This document shows, piece after piece, positions 22,070 to 31,236 of a DNA stretch of 44,926 nucleotides. Below the pieces are notes generated by a model, which worked only from the letters and a program-made list of their open reading frames with translations, was not told the origin of the DNA and searched no databases. The stretch comes from Phoronis australis. Lineage: Eukaryota > Phoronida > Phoronidae. Position numbers and translations under genes: made by a program. The stretch lies in NCBI GenBank assembly GCA_002633005.1, contig NMRA01000001.1:4404265-4449190 (forward strand), given 5' to 3'. Numbering within the stretch: the first letter of the stretch is position 1; each line of letters begins with the position of its first letter.

Positions 22070-22101
22070 AACGTTTCGTCTTTTCATTAGACATCAGGAT
22101 A
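22070..22101 (-). other. Hammerhead-like / PLE-type motif, degenerate
   Basis: The minus strand reads CTGATGtctaatgaaaaga followed by CGAAACGTTG. CTGATG...CGAAAC is the core pattern of hammerhead ribozymes, and CGAAACGTTG is their usual form in terminal repeats of Penelope-like retroelements. GTCT/AGAC could form stem II, but the full CTGATGA core with its stem II register is not intact, so a decayed copy is likely. Confidence 0.4.
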
Positions 22102-22249
22102 ATTTAGGACAAGTGCCAACATACAGCTCGGGTAACATCCATAGAGTGAAGTGAGAGATACATAGAATATGATCAGTAGCTGGTCATCACCATAGCTGCA
22201 GGGTCACTGAGCTCTGCATGTTATTCAGAGAATCAGTGGCATGCTGGTT

Positions 22250-22830
22250 CTGAATGGCCAATGACTCTTTAATGCCTCTGTCATTTAAGTTCACGGATGG
22301 ATTTTTGTGAAATTTGGCAAATATGTTCCTATTAAGGACACAACACTGCCTTTTCATTTTAGGATCTGAAATTGATTATTTCTAGTTCGTCCTTTGGCAT
22401 CTGCCTTTTATCCACCGAACTGCTCAAAGGATCATTATTAAACTCAGCAGTTGTGTTCCTGATGGGAAGATGATGAGTGACATTGATTTTCAAATGGGTT
22501 GACAACTGTGGCGCCCCCTAGTGGTGATTTTGTTTTTTTGACCATGGATGTAGCCCGAGATTCCTTTGCAGGATATTTGTGATCTTTAGGCGTTCCCTAT
22601 AAATGTGACAGTGACTTATTACGACTTTGTACGTTTACCTCTATATCTTTGGAGTCCCTTGGCGCATTTTCATCAAATTTGGCAAATAGGTTTGTATTTG
22701 AGAGACCACACCTTCACAATTTTGGACGGGTTTGACATATTCTGTGCCATCTGATGGTCATTTTATGACACTAAAAACACCCCTTGAAGCACACAATTTG
22801 TGGTGCAACCATGGGCGTTGCTTTAGAAAT
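22250..22830 (+). repeat. Dispersed repeat, copy 5 (longest)
   Basis: Carries both halves of the family: tttatccaccgaactgctc, aaggatcattattaaact, gtggcgccccctagtggt, ctctatatctttggagtcc, tttcatcaaatttggc, tgtgccatctgatggtc, aaaacaccccttgaagc, tgtggtgcaaccatgggc. It is the best starting point for a consensus. Confidence 0.75.
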
Positions 22831-23627
22831 ATTAAAGTAACAACACTACTGACAGTTACTCTGTGGCCAGTCTCCACTGAATCATCAATCTGTGGAGTAA
22901 AACCCAAGATTTAACAAATGAAATTTGAGGTATAGCAACAGGCTGACAAAGTTAATACCACTTCACAACAGATTAGGTCTGTTCGTCGGCCTTTCAAGAT
23001 GTTCACTTTACAGGAAGGAGTTGCCTAGCAGATGTGGTTTGGTAATGCAAGATGGTGAGAGATAACTGTGAAAGTATAAGCTCCTGCATTATTTCTAGTA
23101 GAACCGATGCAACACAGTCATAACGATGAGTTAGGGAACTAGAATTAACCAATAAATTGAACATACAATCCCAGTACAGTTGAACACATAATGCAAATAC
23201 TCGCATACAAGACCAAAACCTTTCCTCAAAAGAAGTCCTTAAGTTGGAAGGAGATGAAAAATGCAAGAGAAAATGGACAGGAATCAATATTTAAATGTTG
23301 AAACATCATGAAATGATGCTCGCAAAAGGGGACCAGTGACAAGTTTTAAACATTAGTATTAGCAACACATCAGAACAATACAGCAAAGCTCGAATACGAC
23401 TCTTGTCTAGGACAAAGTGTTGTAGTACAGTTATTCTCGATCATGCACTTGACCCTTCACACAAGATGGGTATCGTCTTTCTCAGTCCAGCTAGGTTCAA
23501 CTTTTGCAAGTTATTGGAGTTTGCAACAACTTAGGCACAGAAAACACTAGTGAGATCTCGCAGATAAATGTCACACCATGGTATCCTTCCACATATGGAT
23601 CACTCCCCACTTTACCCAAATGTTAAC

Positions 23628-23782
23628 TCATCTCCCCACTTTCCCCAGTCGTTGATCAGTCTTGGGATCAGCCGTTATAGTTTGCACTGCAACTATTGCT
23701 TCATTAACCTTGGTCTGAACATCACGCAGGTTTTTGATGTGCAAAAGTCTCAATATTTTGGCAGCGTCATTGCTGATGTAGT
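23628..23782 (-). CDS. RTRAF: RTRAF exon 8 and stop
   Basis: Encodes DYISNDAAKILRLLHIKNLR, DVQTKVNEAIVAVQTITADP and KTDQRLGKVGR, then TGA. This is the coiled-coil C-terminus, nearly identical to other animals. Acceptor gttttcag, phase 1 in. I did not find a convincing poly(A) signal downstream on the minus strand within 23000-23627. Confidence 0.95.
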
Positions 23783-26700
23783 CTGAAAACAAAAACAAAC
23801 AAAACCGAATAGAACATTGCTGGAAGTTCGAATGAGAGAAATTATGGAATGCTGTATTGTGATCTGAAGTGGAGACTCTGCGGAAAAAAGATATTGAGAA
23901 ACTGTGATCAAGAAGTAAAAGAACTCAAAGAAGTTTTTAATATTTTTAACACCCATTGACTTCGTGGAGAACTGTATGTACAAGTATCAGGAAAAGAAAC
24001 GATTTGTAAATAAATTTCGGTTTTAAAGAAAACACCACAACAGATACACTTACCAGGTGTGAACATAAAAACCCTACTAATTCCAAACATTATGCAATTG
24101 TTATTTGACAGTGAAATATACAAATCATAACTGTGCCTTGTCTCATTAGGGTAATGATGAAATATTACCATTACTTGTTTACATGAAAACAGTCTCGCAA
24201 ACCCAGACTTTCGCGAGACTGTATAGGTTCTCGGATGGTTTCTGGTACACTGGAGGACCCAGGGTTTTTTGTAAATCAGTACTTCATTAGCATATTCACA
24301 ATTTAATGAGACCATGCATCTTAAAGGTTATGTAGGATCTTATTGGCAAGTTTCTACAGCCAAATATCTACAAAACTACTGTAGAATTTAACTCAGCAAA
24401 AGTATATACATTTTAAAGGCAGAAATTTAGTAGAACTTGGGTTTTGACTTTATGCTAGTCTGCCACCGATTAGGGCATGTTACATTGCTTTTGCAGGAAA
24501 ATTTGGCGAAAAGGTACATTCATAGCAAAACAATGGGATCAACGACATAACCGATTTCTGAATGATAAATACGATCAAGATAAATCTCGAAAATATTGTT
24601 AGTTTTCTAAATTAACGTTTCGCTTTCGTTTTCTTCATCTTTATTAAATTTTCATATTTTTGATAGCCCCTCATCAAAAAGAGGAACATTTTAAAAACAA
24701 TTCCTAATCATAACCACAAAATCAAATCCTAACAGCGTTTTGGAGAATACTGTATAAAGCACAGCATCTGGATGATTCATCAGCCATTTCTGAGATACGA
24801 TGTTCTGAAGTTTGCCAAAATAGAACATTTTTAGCATCCTACACTACATATGTAGGACCCTAGAAAAATTCCAAATTTGGCCAACTTCAGAGCATCTTGT
24901 CTCAGAAATGACTGATCATATGATCCCACGAAGCTTTCACATACCATGTTTTATTCACTGTTCTACAAAACGCTGTTAGAATTTGTTTTTAAAATGATCC
25001 ACTTTTGCATGAGAAGCTAATAGAATGTAAGACTTCAATGATTTTTACAAAGAAATTAAAAGTTGCATGAAACGAAAATGAAATGGCATTTTTGAAAACG
25101 TTTTTGAGACTTCCAGCTTGACCCTTTATTAATGAAATTCATTCACGGTATTGATTTTTCTTTGAATGTACCTTTCTTTTTTCGGTAAATTCTATTAAAA
25201 AGACATGGTCACGTGAAATCATTAGAATTGACATTTATAATCAAGTCACAATAAAAATAGATTAGCATACAGATTAGTTTTTGCATGCAAAGTTTTGTGC
25301 TTTTATAAAATTCCACTATCTTGACAAGTACTCTGTCATCAGCCACAAGCGGACTCACCTCCAGCATCAAAGCCCAGTTCAAGATCATGAAGAGCAGTCA
25401 TCTCCTTCTGAAAATGACATCACTAATTACTTTCCCGGAAACAAACTGATGAGGGTTACACACTGCACAAACATCCTCAATTCTTCATAAAAATTTTTTA
25501 ATGAGATGTGCGAGTACATAGGGTGGGTTTAGGGTTATGTAGGACCGTGGAAAAATGACCAATTACCAACTTCTAGATAAAATATTCTTAAAATCCCTGC
25601 TTAAGGCACTGTTTTATGGGTCATCAGTTTTGCTTTTATGCGATTGTTTTTACTTGAAAAGCAAGCAAGTTACAAATATTTCCGGTTGTGAATATTTTAA
25701 CCTAATGTACTTTAATTTCATTTTGTTCAGATTAAAGGAAAGTCGTTAGCTTTGGTCAGAGCTATAAAACAACACAAGCACAACGCAAACCATTGAAATG
25801 GCCAACAACTGCACCACCTACAGCATGCTTCTAGGGGTGTTAGTGTCTTAAAATGACAATTTAAGTTGAACCTGCCAAAAAAAAAAAAAAACACTTGCCA
25901 AGTTTCACAAAGATCCTCCAAAAGATTAAGGAGATATACCCGTGGATAAAAATTGCCATTAGGAGGTGCCATACCAGTTGCATATGTCCTAAAATCAATG
26001 TCAGATGCAGTTTTCTCATCACGAACATGTTAGCCAATTTTTATAATAGTCCTCTGAGTGGTTTGGCAATGTGACACAGTAGTATTCGGATCGGTTTGAA
26101 ATTTTCTATTATCTTCATAGCCACATATCTTTTTAATTCTACAAAGCTCCAACAAAGGATTAAGGAGATATGGCTGAGGACACACACAAACACAGGGGGC
26201 GCCACGTGACTCAGAACTGTCCCAAAGTCTTGACACACTGTTATGTCAGACACTGTATGACCAGTAGTCTCAAGTTTTGAACAACCCATCTTACACAGTA
26301 CCTTTGTTTTGTCATCACCAGATTTCTGTAAGACCTCTTTACTCAGTCGTTCAGTGACTAACTTGCACACAGCCTGAAAGAACAAGTGGAAACAACTCCA
26401 GAATGTTGGAATGCTTTGAATGTTTGTTTACTACAGTGTGCTTAAAGGAATGCAGCTGAACAGAATTGGAACTCAGGCAACCTGACTCATTGTTGATATG
26501 CTACCCGTAGCAACGGCACGTCACAACTGACATAAAATGTTTATCAAGCATTGCACAACTGTCTTACTGACAAATACATTGCAAGTTATACTGCACACTT
26601 CAATTGTGTATTGATATATGTATATATTTATACCTGCAACACGCATGTGTGTGTGTGTGCATGCACGCGCGCGTGTGCGCGTGTGTGTGTGTGTGTGCGT

Positions 26701-29700
26701 GCGCACATGCCTGAGTATACCTACTTTACACACTTCACTGTGATCATGATGAGGAGGGACAGATAACAAGGTAGCTAATGAGGAAACACCTGCCTTGAAG
26801 TCAGCACTTTCAACTGAAACATAGTTTACGAGATTAGGGAGAGTTGCGACGCACAAACCATCTAAAGGGGGCAGCACCCACATTACATTCCGAAACAAAC
26901 ATTGGATTTAGACCACTTACCACCATAGAACTGGTCTCAACTTGTTCCTTACATATCAGAAAACTGTCATGATGCGACAAGCCAATTCGTGAAGCCCCAT
27001 CTTGGCGGATATGTTCCCTCTAACAAGAACGCAACTCATGTAGATTTTCGGGTGGGTCTGACTACTGTGATGTCCCTCAGTGGCATTTTTTTAATTGACA
27101 GCTGTATCTCCTAACCCTACTCGACTAGCATGGAACCCTCTGTTAGCCACTTTAGTTTTTGACAAGAAATTCCTTGTCAGTTAATTATTGGTAAAATGAC
27201 AAAAGTTAATACTGAGATTTGTGATGGAAATGCGTTGGCACCAGTCAATTTTGATTTTCGGGCAGCTTCCCTTTTGTAGTGTCATAGACAGACAATGGAA
27301 GAACAAGTCGCATACATAATTACCAAGTTTTGGTCACATAGGCAACACATAAAAACTGGGTGTGACAAGGGTAGAATAAGAACTGAAGGACTCAGTTAAA
27401 CAATGACAACAGAAGTTCCAACAAGACCAAAATAAGACAGACCAGTGTATTATACTTATGGTTAACTATGATATCATGAGACAAGCAATAAATAATAAAG
27501 AACTTCGAATGATTAATTTGAGGTCAAAATACGTCTTCACAGCACCAGTGTCAACATGTTAATGACTCAAAAGTTCTGTGTGTGCATCTCATGTACATCT
27601 TGAAATGAAGTTAGCAGTGACTTGAAAATTTTGTCAGATTTCATTGCTCATCTTTTACCCAGAACGATCTAAAACCACAGCTTTGCACCAAGCTTAGATA
27701 AAATCATAAACACATACATAAGACTTTTCTTACCATTTAATTCTGTTAGCAAAAATAGTTTGGTGCTATGTTAAACTGGATGCTGAACACAATAGTTACC
27801 CCTACTGAGCTAACTAATTCCCCCATCTCAATGGTATCTATCAACTTACAGTCCATGCCTTCTAAAGGATTCGTTGAAGCAGATTGTTGTGTAGATTGAG
27901 ATGGAGCACTCTCTTTATTTTTATACTTGTCAACTGAAAAAGAGCGAATCAGTGAAAGTCTATAAAAGAATGGCCAATATACACAGAAACAAGGATCAGT
28001 CAAGTGCTGCTGACACTGAATTTTACTGAACACTGCACAATATTGAACAGCAAATTTATAAAATATTACCAAGTTCCAGGTTGAGTATTAATTCTTAAAA
28101 TCCATAGTAAACAGTTAAAATCATTCATTTACCATTATCGCCATATTCTAGTCTGATAGCGTAGCCTAGCAACCAGTCAACTAGCTCCACCTTTTGGTCA
28201 ACATTATATGGACACCCTAGCTCTTCTAAATACTGAAAAATACAAGGACATTGGGCTCATTAATGAGGGATTTTTTCCTATCTAAGAAAATGCTAAAAAC
28301 ATTTTGATAAAAAAAACAACCCGTTAATAAGAACATTATGCGATCATTTTAAAGTTAAAATGTCCGATTCAGAAAAAAGGGAAGAAAATCAAAACTTTGA
28401 GTGCTCGAGGCTTAGCTTAACCGCAAATCTAATTCAATCTCTATCTCAACTCCTCTAGCAATGAACATATGATACAACACAGACGATCATATACACTGGA
28501 GGTGCGTTTCACCGTTTTTTACTTCCTGTTGTAATTTAAGCGCGTTTGATGCGTGCTGACTGTTAAAGATGGCAAATACACTGATTCCACCAAAGGTATT
28601 AAATCTAGGAAAACTGTTAGTTATTCAAAGTTTGGAAGTCAGCACAAACTTTGAAACAAATTTCGGGGGAATTATCGTCTCATTTTGATACTCTTTGTAG
28701 TGACAATCTGAGGTTGCAATGGCAACCTGCAGTTCGCCAAATCGAGCACTGCTTAACAAAACACCTGAAACATCAATTTTTTATTATACTGACAGTACCT
28801 TTTTAAATGCAGACTGCCAGAGACTAGGATTTGTTGAGCGTAAGGGTTCTCTGTCTTCAATTTTATGGTGGCGAATCTTTTGATCCTCAAGCCACAACAC
28901 CAAATTAAATAAAGCACCTTCATCTGCAATCAAAACAATTGTCAATATTTGTCTTTTGACATTAAATAACGCTTGTGTTGGCCAACTGCTGATCAAAGAC
29001 GGTACAATAATGCACCAAAAGACAATCAATGTTACACTAGACACGACACATGAGTTTTCAACTGCTCAGTAAAATGGACAATTGACAAATCACAACTCCA
29101 AATGAACTAACTATCAGATATAGCATTCGAAATTACAATTATGTGAAGACATATATGTCTTGCAGAAATGATACGACAAAAGTAACTGCAAGAAAGTCAA
29201 GCCCTTCAAAAGAAATTATTCACAATAAGATTTGATGTTTTATTACTTGCTTAACACTCCACCAGTTGTATCTTTCACCTGAGGGTGAACCCATGAGCTA
29301 AGGCATTCACTTAAGCTTATTGGCTGGCAATCATAACGACATAATTGGCCTATTAGCTAGGTCAAAATCTGAGAGTAAAAGATGACAGATGACTTGATTC
29401 GTCAGTATTACAGCCTTACAGGAAAACGATAAAAAAGTGAAATATAACTGAGTAAGACCATTCATGGTTCCATAAATACATAAGGGAATTTGATTTGGTT
29501 AGTACTAAAATATGCCAGAACTATCTTATGCAATTACATCACAATAGTACACGCCCATAAAAAGTTACTCGTCTCAAAATACAGCAAATAAAATCAAATG
29601 AAACCTGCATATATTCACACCAAGTTATAATTAACAAATACCATGACTCTGGAGACAATTTAGTCAATGCGTTTTGAACGTATCCATGGTTCAGTCGAGC

Positions 29701-29906
29701 TTTCTTCCCTGGGTGCCATTTTCAGAAGGTTACAGGACATCCCATCGTCTGCTGACAAATCCCACTGGATATCTCACCAGGCTATTTTTTTCAAAGTGTC
29801 AAATGGCAGGTCATGCACTTTGCTCAGCCTCGCTCTTACTGTTGCCCAAGTCACGCGACGTCAATCGAAATATACTGGGGAACCCAATGGTCGTCCGCCT
29901 AAGCAT
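23628..29906 (-). CDS. RTRAF: RTRAF (hCLE/C14orf166), eight exons
   Basis: RNA transcription, translation and transport factor: a subunit of the metazoan tRNA-ligase (RTCB) complex and an RNA polymerase II and RNA granule partner. Exons in transcript order: 29906-29840, 28923-28799, 28232-28133, 27933-27850, 26813-26725, 26373-26302, 25407-25359, 23782-23628. All junctions have GT/AG borders and matching phases, totalling 741 nt: 246 residues and a stop, against 244 in human. Diagnostic blocks are WLEDQKIRHHKIEDR, DWLLGYAIRLEYGDN, DFKAGVSSLATLLS, LELGFDAG and the C-terminal ADPKTDQRLGKVGR. Only exon 1 is uncertain. It is convergent with nidogen and divergent from POLA2. Confidence 0.94.
24323..25250. 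mobile_element. Second foldback element, related to 6641-7337
   Basis: Begins TTAAAGGTTATGTAGGATC, close to the left end of the nidogen element, and carries cctaacagcgttttg (about 24728) and its inverse caaaacgctgttag (about 24966), plus gatgattcatcagccattt and its inverse around a centre near 24850. The right arm has gacatggtcacgtgaaat, as in the first element. The right end is not clear. It lies in RTRAF intron 7. Confidence 0.6.
24613..24645 (-). other. Second hammerhead-like / PLE-type motif
   Basis: The minus strand reads GATGAAGAAAACGAAAGCGAAACGTT. The CGAAACGTT half is intact, but the CTGATGA half has become AAGATGA. It lies within the second foldback element in RTRAF intron 7. Confidence 0.35.
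25359..25407 (-). CDS. RTRAF: RTRAF exon 7
   Basis: A 49-nt exon encoding KEMTALHDLELGFDAG, matching human KEGLPVALDKHILGFDTGD. Acceptor gtcattttcag, donor CTGGAG|gtgagt, phase 0 in and 1 out. Placed by homology and phase. Confidence 0.88.
25755..26260 (-). repeat. Dispersed repeat, copy 6 (minus orientation)
   Basis: Read on the minus strand it has the family order: caaaccactcagaggac, gacattgattttagg, tatctccttaatc, tcattttaagacactaac, acccctagaagcatg, gtggtgcagttgttggcc. It lies in RTRAF intron 6 and explains the minus-strand open frames at 25727-26236. Confidence 0.65.
26302..26373 (-). CDS. RTRAF: RTRAF exon 6
   Basis: Encodes AVCKLVTERLSKEVLQKSGD and DKTK, matching human KAIRILVQERLTQDAV. 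Acceptor gttctttcag, donor ACAAAG|gtactg, phase 0 both ends, 24 codons. Confidence 0.9.
26646..26708. repeat. Alternating TG/CG tract (possible Z-DNA)
   Basis: About 60 bp of nearly perfect purine-pyrimidine alternation (tgtgtg, gcatgcacgcgcgcgtg, then tgtg). On the RTRAF sense strand it is a CA/CG tract starting about 17 nt downstream of the exon 5 donor. Confidence 0.85.
26725..26813 (-). CDS. RTRAF: RTRAF exon 5
   Basis: Encodes FESADFKAGVSSLATLLSVP, then PHHDHSEVCK, matching the human NPDFKAGVMALANLLQI block. Acceptor tatgtttcag, donor GTAAA|gtaggt, phase 1 in and 0 out. The intron downstream begins almost at once with a CA/CG dinucleotide tract. Confidence 0.93.
27850..27933 (-). CDS. 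RTRAF: RTRAF exon 4 (low-complexity linker)
   Basis: Encodes VDKYKNKESAPSQSTQQSAS and TNPLEGMD, the Ser/Gln-rich linker between the N-terminal domain and the C-terminal helices, in the same place as the human KYKDLVPDN... linker. Acceptor tctttttcag, donor GGACT|gtaagt, phase 1 both ends. Confidence 0.88.
28133..28232 (-). CDS. RTRAF: RTRAF exon 3
   Basis: Encodes YLEELGCPYNVDQKVELVDW, then LLGYAIRLEYGDN, the second signature block (human form: YLRDVNCPF...DWLLGLAVRLEYGDN). Acceptor gtatttttcag, donor AATG|gtaaat, phase 0 in and 1 out. The exon has no ATG frame long enough for an ORF scan. Confidence 0.93.
28799..28923 (-). CDS. RTRAF: RTRAF exon 2
   Basis: Encodes EGALFNLVLWLEDQKIRHHK and then IEDREPLRS...LWQSAFKK, aligning with the most conserved part of RTRAF (N-terminal calponin-homology-like region). 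Acceptor tttgattgcag, donor AAAAAG|gtactg, phase 1 in and phase 0 out. Confidence 0.94.
29840..29906 (-). CDS. RTRAF: RTRAF candidate exon 1 (start codon)
   Basis: ATG at 29906 opens MLRRTTIGFPSIFRLTSRDL, then GN and a donor CAACA|gtaaga leaving phase 1 with A. That is exactly what exon 2 needs, giving N before EGALF. The length (22 codons) is close to the human first exon (20), and both begin M-x-R-R, but otherwise the peptide resembles known RTRAF N-termini poorly and the base at -3 is T. Other donors in 29045-31000 that I tried gave stops or wrong phases. Confidence 0.5.
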
Positions 29907-30057
29907 AAAACCGACTTGCTGTTGTACTCACCGAATTATTCCACTTCAAAGTTATGATCTGAATAGGATTCGATTTAACTCTCACAGATATACCGCATTC
30001 ATCGATTCGGAAGTTTTCTTTAATTTGTGCCGAGTTATTTCAAATGTGCACTGCCTT

Positions 30058-30071
30058 CGGCAGCCATTTTA
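30058..30071 (-). promoter_or_regulatory. YY1-like motif, RTRAF side
   Basis: The minus strand reads AAAATGGCTGCCG, fitting the YY1 initiator consensus AARATGGCBGC. It lies about 150 bp upstream of the proposed RTRAF ATG, so it could mark the transcription start. The ATG inside it opens only a ten-codon frame. Confidence 0.4.
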
Positions 30072-30632
30072 TTGTGACACCTAAGGTCGTCATATGCTGC
30101 CCCCTTTTGTAAAAACTGAGAAACATGCAGAAAAAGGCCAACGAAGTAATGAAAATTGCAACAGCCTGTTTTTATTGACATAAACTCGATTTGAAGCTTT
30201 GATGTTGAGCTCTGCACTGTGGTTTCCAATAAAAGCCAATTGGACAACATTTCAATGCAGTTTAATGGTGAATGCGTGAGGCAAAATGTTAAGAACCCAG
30301 CGTATCGCATTTGTCTGCGGATTTTTCCTTTGGCCTTCTAGATCCTACTAGTGCCTGGGAAAAACAGATACATTGCATAAACAAACCCTGGATCATGTTT
30401 TGTGTCCCGTCGGAAGAAAATTTAAATTCGAAAACATCTTCTGAAAACGCACAAAAAAGTGTATTAGTAAAATCTACTGATTTTTAAGTGGTTTTAAAAA
30501 ACAATCGGTAAACTCACCGATTTTTGTCTCATTACTTTGATACGTGTCTCTTCCGATAAGTTAGTACCTAACGTGCACACGAGCACTCCAAATTGGAACG
30601 CTAAGTCCCGCGTGGTTGCGCTGCATGCGAAA

Positions 30633-30645
30633 CAAGATGGCGGAC
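30633..30645 (+). promoter_or_regulatory. YY1-like motif, POLA2 side
   Basis: CAAGATGGCGGAC fits the YY1 consensus AARATGGCGGC except for the last base. It lies about 510 bp upstream of the POLA2 start codon. Confidence 0.4.
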
Positions 30646-31151
30646 GACCTTTGGAGCCTGACGACAATAGGTAACCGGACTATACTTTGTGGTTATTGCG
30701 CACGGATAAAAAGTAATGGCGAAGGGAGAGTAATGTAGCCCCTAGACAGCCAGCCAATGGGCTACGTGTTGCCTACAAGTATTTTGCCCCTCCCCCCCGT
30801 TTCTGCCTGGTCCATTATTCATGTGGGGAAATTTACAGACGAGTTACTCTACCCTCTACCGTCTACGACTACGAGTCTAGGTGAGCTGAGTAATCCTTGT
30901 ATTACTCTAATACTCAACAAGTATGACGTACCGTCTATATCAAAAGAATTTGGATCGTTGTGGTTTAAAGCACAGAGCTTTCGCTTGAACATTTGTCTTG
31001 GTACGGCTCAGGAAACGCACAAATAACGAAATATATGTGTCTGTCACAACTCCCCACAACACCTGTCAACTACATCCGGTTTAGAAACGGAAGTGTATTT
31101 TTGCGCATGCCGAAGAATTTCGCGGGAGATTTCATGAAAACTTTTCTGGCA

Positions 31152-31236
31152 ATGGCAAACGTTCAGGACGAGGAACTTGTCGAGGAGTTCGACATCTTTG
31201 GAGTTGAACTAACAGATGCTGACATCTCCGATAAGT
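31152..31236 (+). CDS. POLA2: POLA2 exon 1 (start codon)
   Basis: Encodes MANVQDEELVEEFDIFGVEL, then TDADISDK, matching the human N-terminus around LAEELQIFGLDCEE. ATG context ggcaATGG is good. Donor AAGT|gtaaga leaves phase 1. Confidence 0.88.

Larger units (their letters stand above)
21206..23627. other. Intergenic region between nidogen and RTRAF (tail-to-tail)
   Basis: Mostly repeats: dispersed-repeat copies 4 and 5 in the same orientation, a C-run at 21961-21970, and a degenerate hammerhead-like motif at 22070-22101. No gene recognised. Confidence 0.55.
29907..31151. promoter_or_regulatory. RTRAF/POLA2 divergent intergenic region
   Basis: About 1.25 kb between the two start codons, with CpG-containing stretches and no further gene recognised. 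A YY1-like motif lies on the minus strand at 30058-30071 and on the plus strand at 30633-30645, each pointing toward its gene. An alternative reading of the second is a tiny ORF, MADDLWSLTTIG, from 30637. Confidence 0.5.

Noticed and set aside
26041-26385. 114-codon minus-strand frame as one protein
   Set aside because: Only 26302-26373 is RTRAF exon 6; the rest is intron and a dispersed repeat.
26521-26898. 125-codon minus-strand frame
   Set aside because: Only 26725-26813 is RTRAF exon 5; the HTHTHT/ARAR part is the translated CA/CG tract.
29936-30070. Strong minus-strand donor ATTCG|gtgagt as the end of RTRAF exon 1
   Set aside because: Phase 1 reading into exon 2 passes a TAA; could only be a 5' UTR exon.
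29667-30084. Two overlapping plus-strand frames of 96 and 136 codons
   Set aside because: No recognisable domain and no splice context; opposite to the proposed RTRAF exon 1 and promoter.
30637-30735. ATGGCGGACGAC as start of POLA2 or a new gene
   Set aside because: The frame ends after about 32 codons and its possible donor has no partner giving POLA2 sequence; the ATG is better explained by a YY1-like motif.
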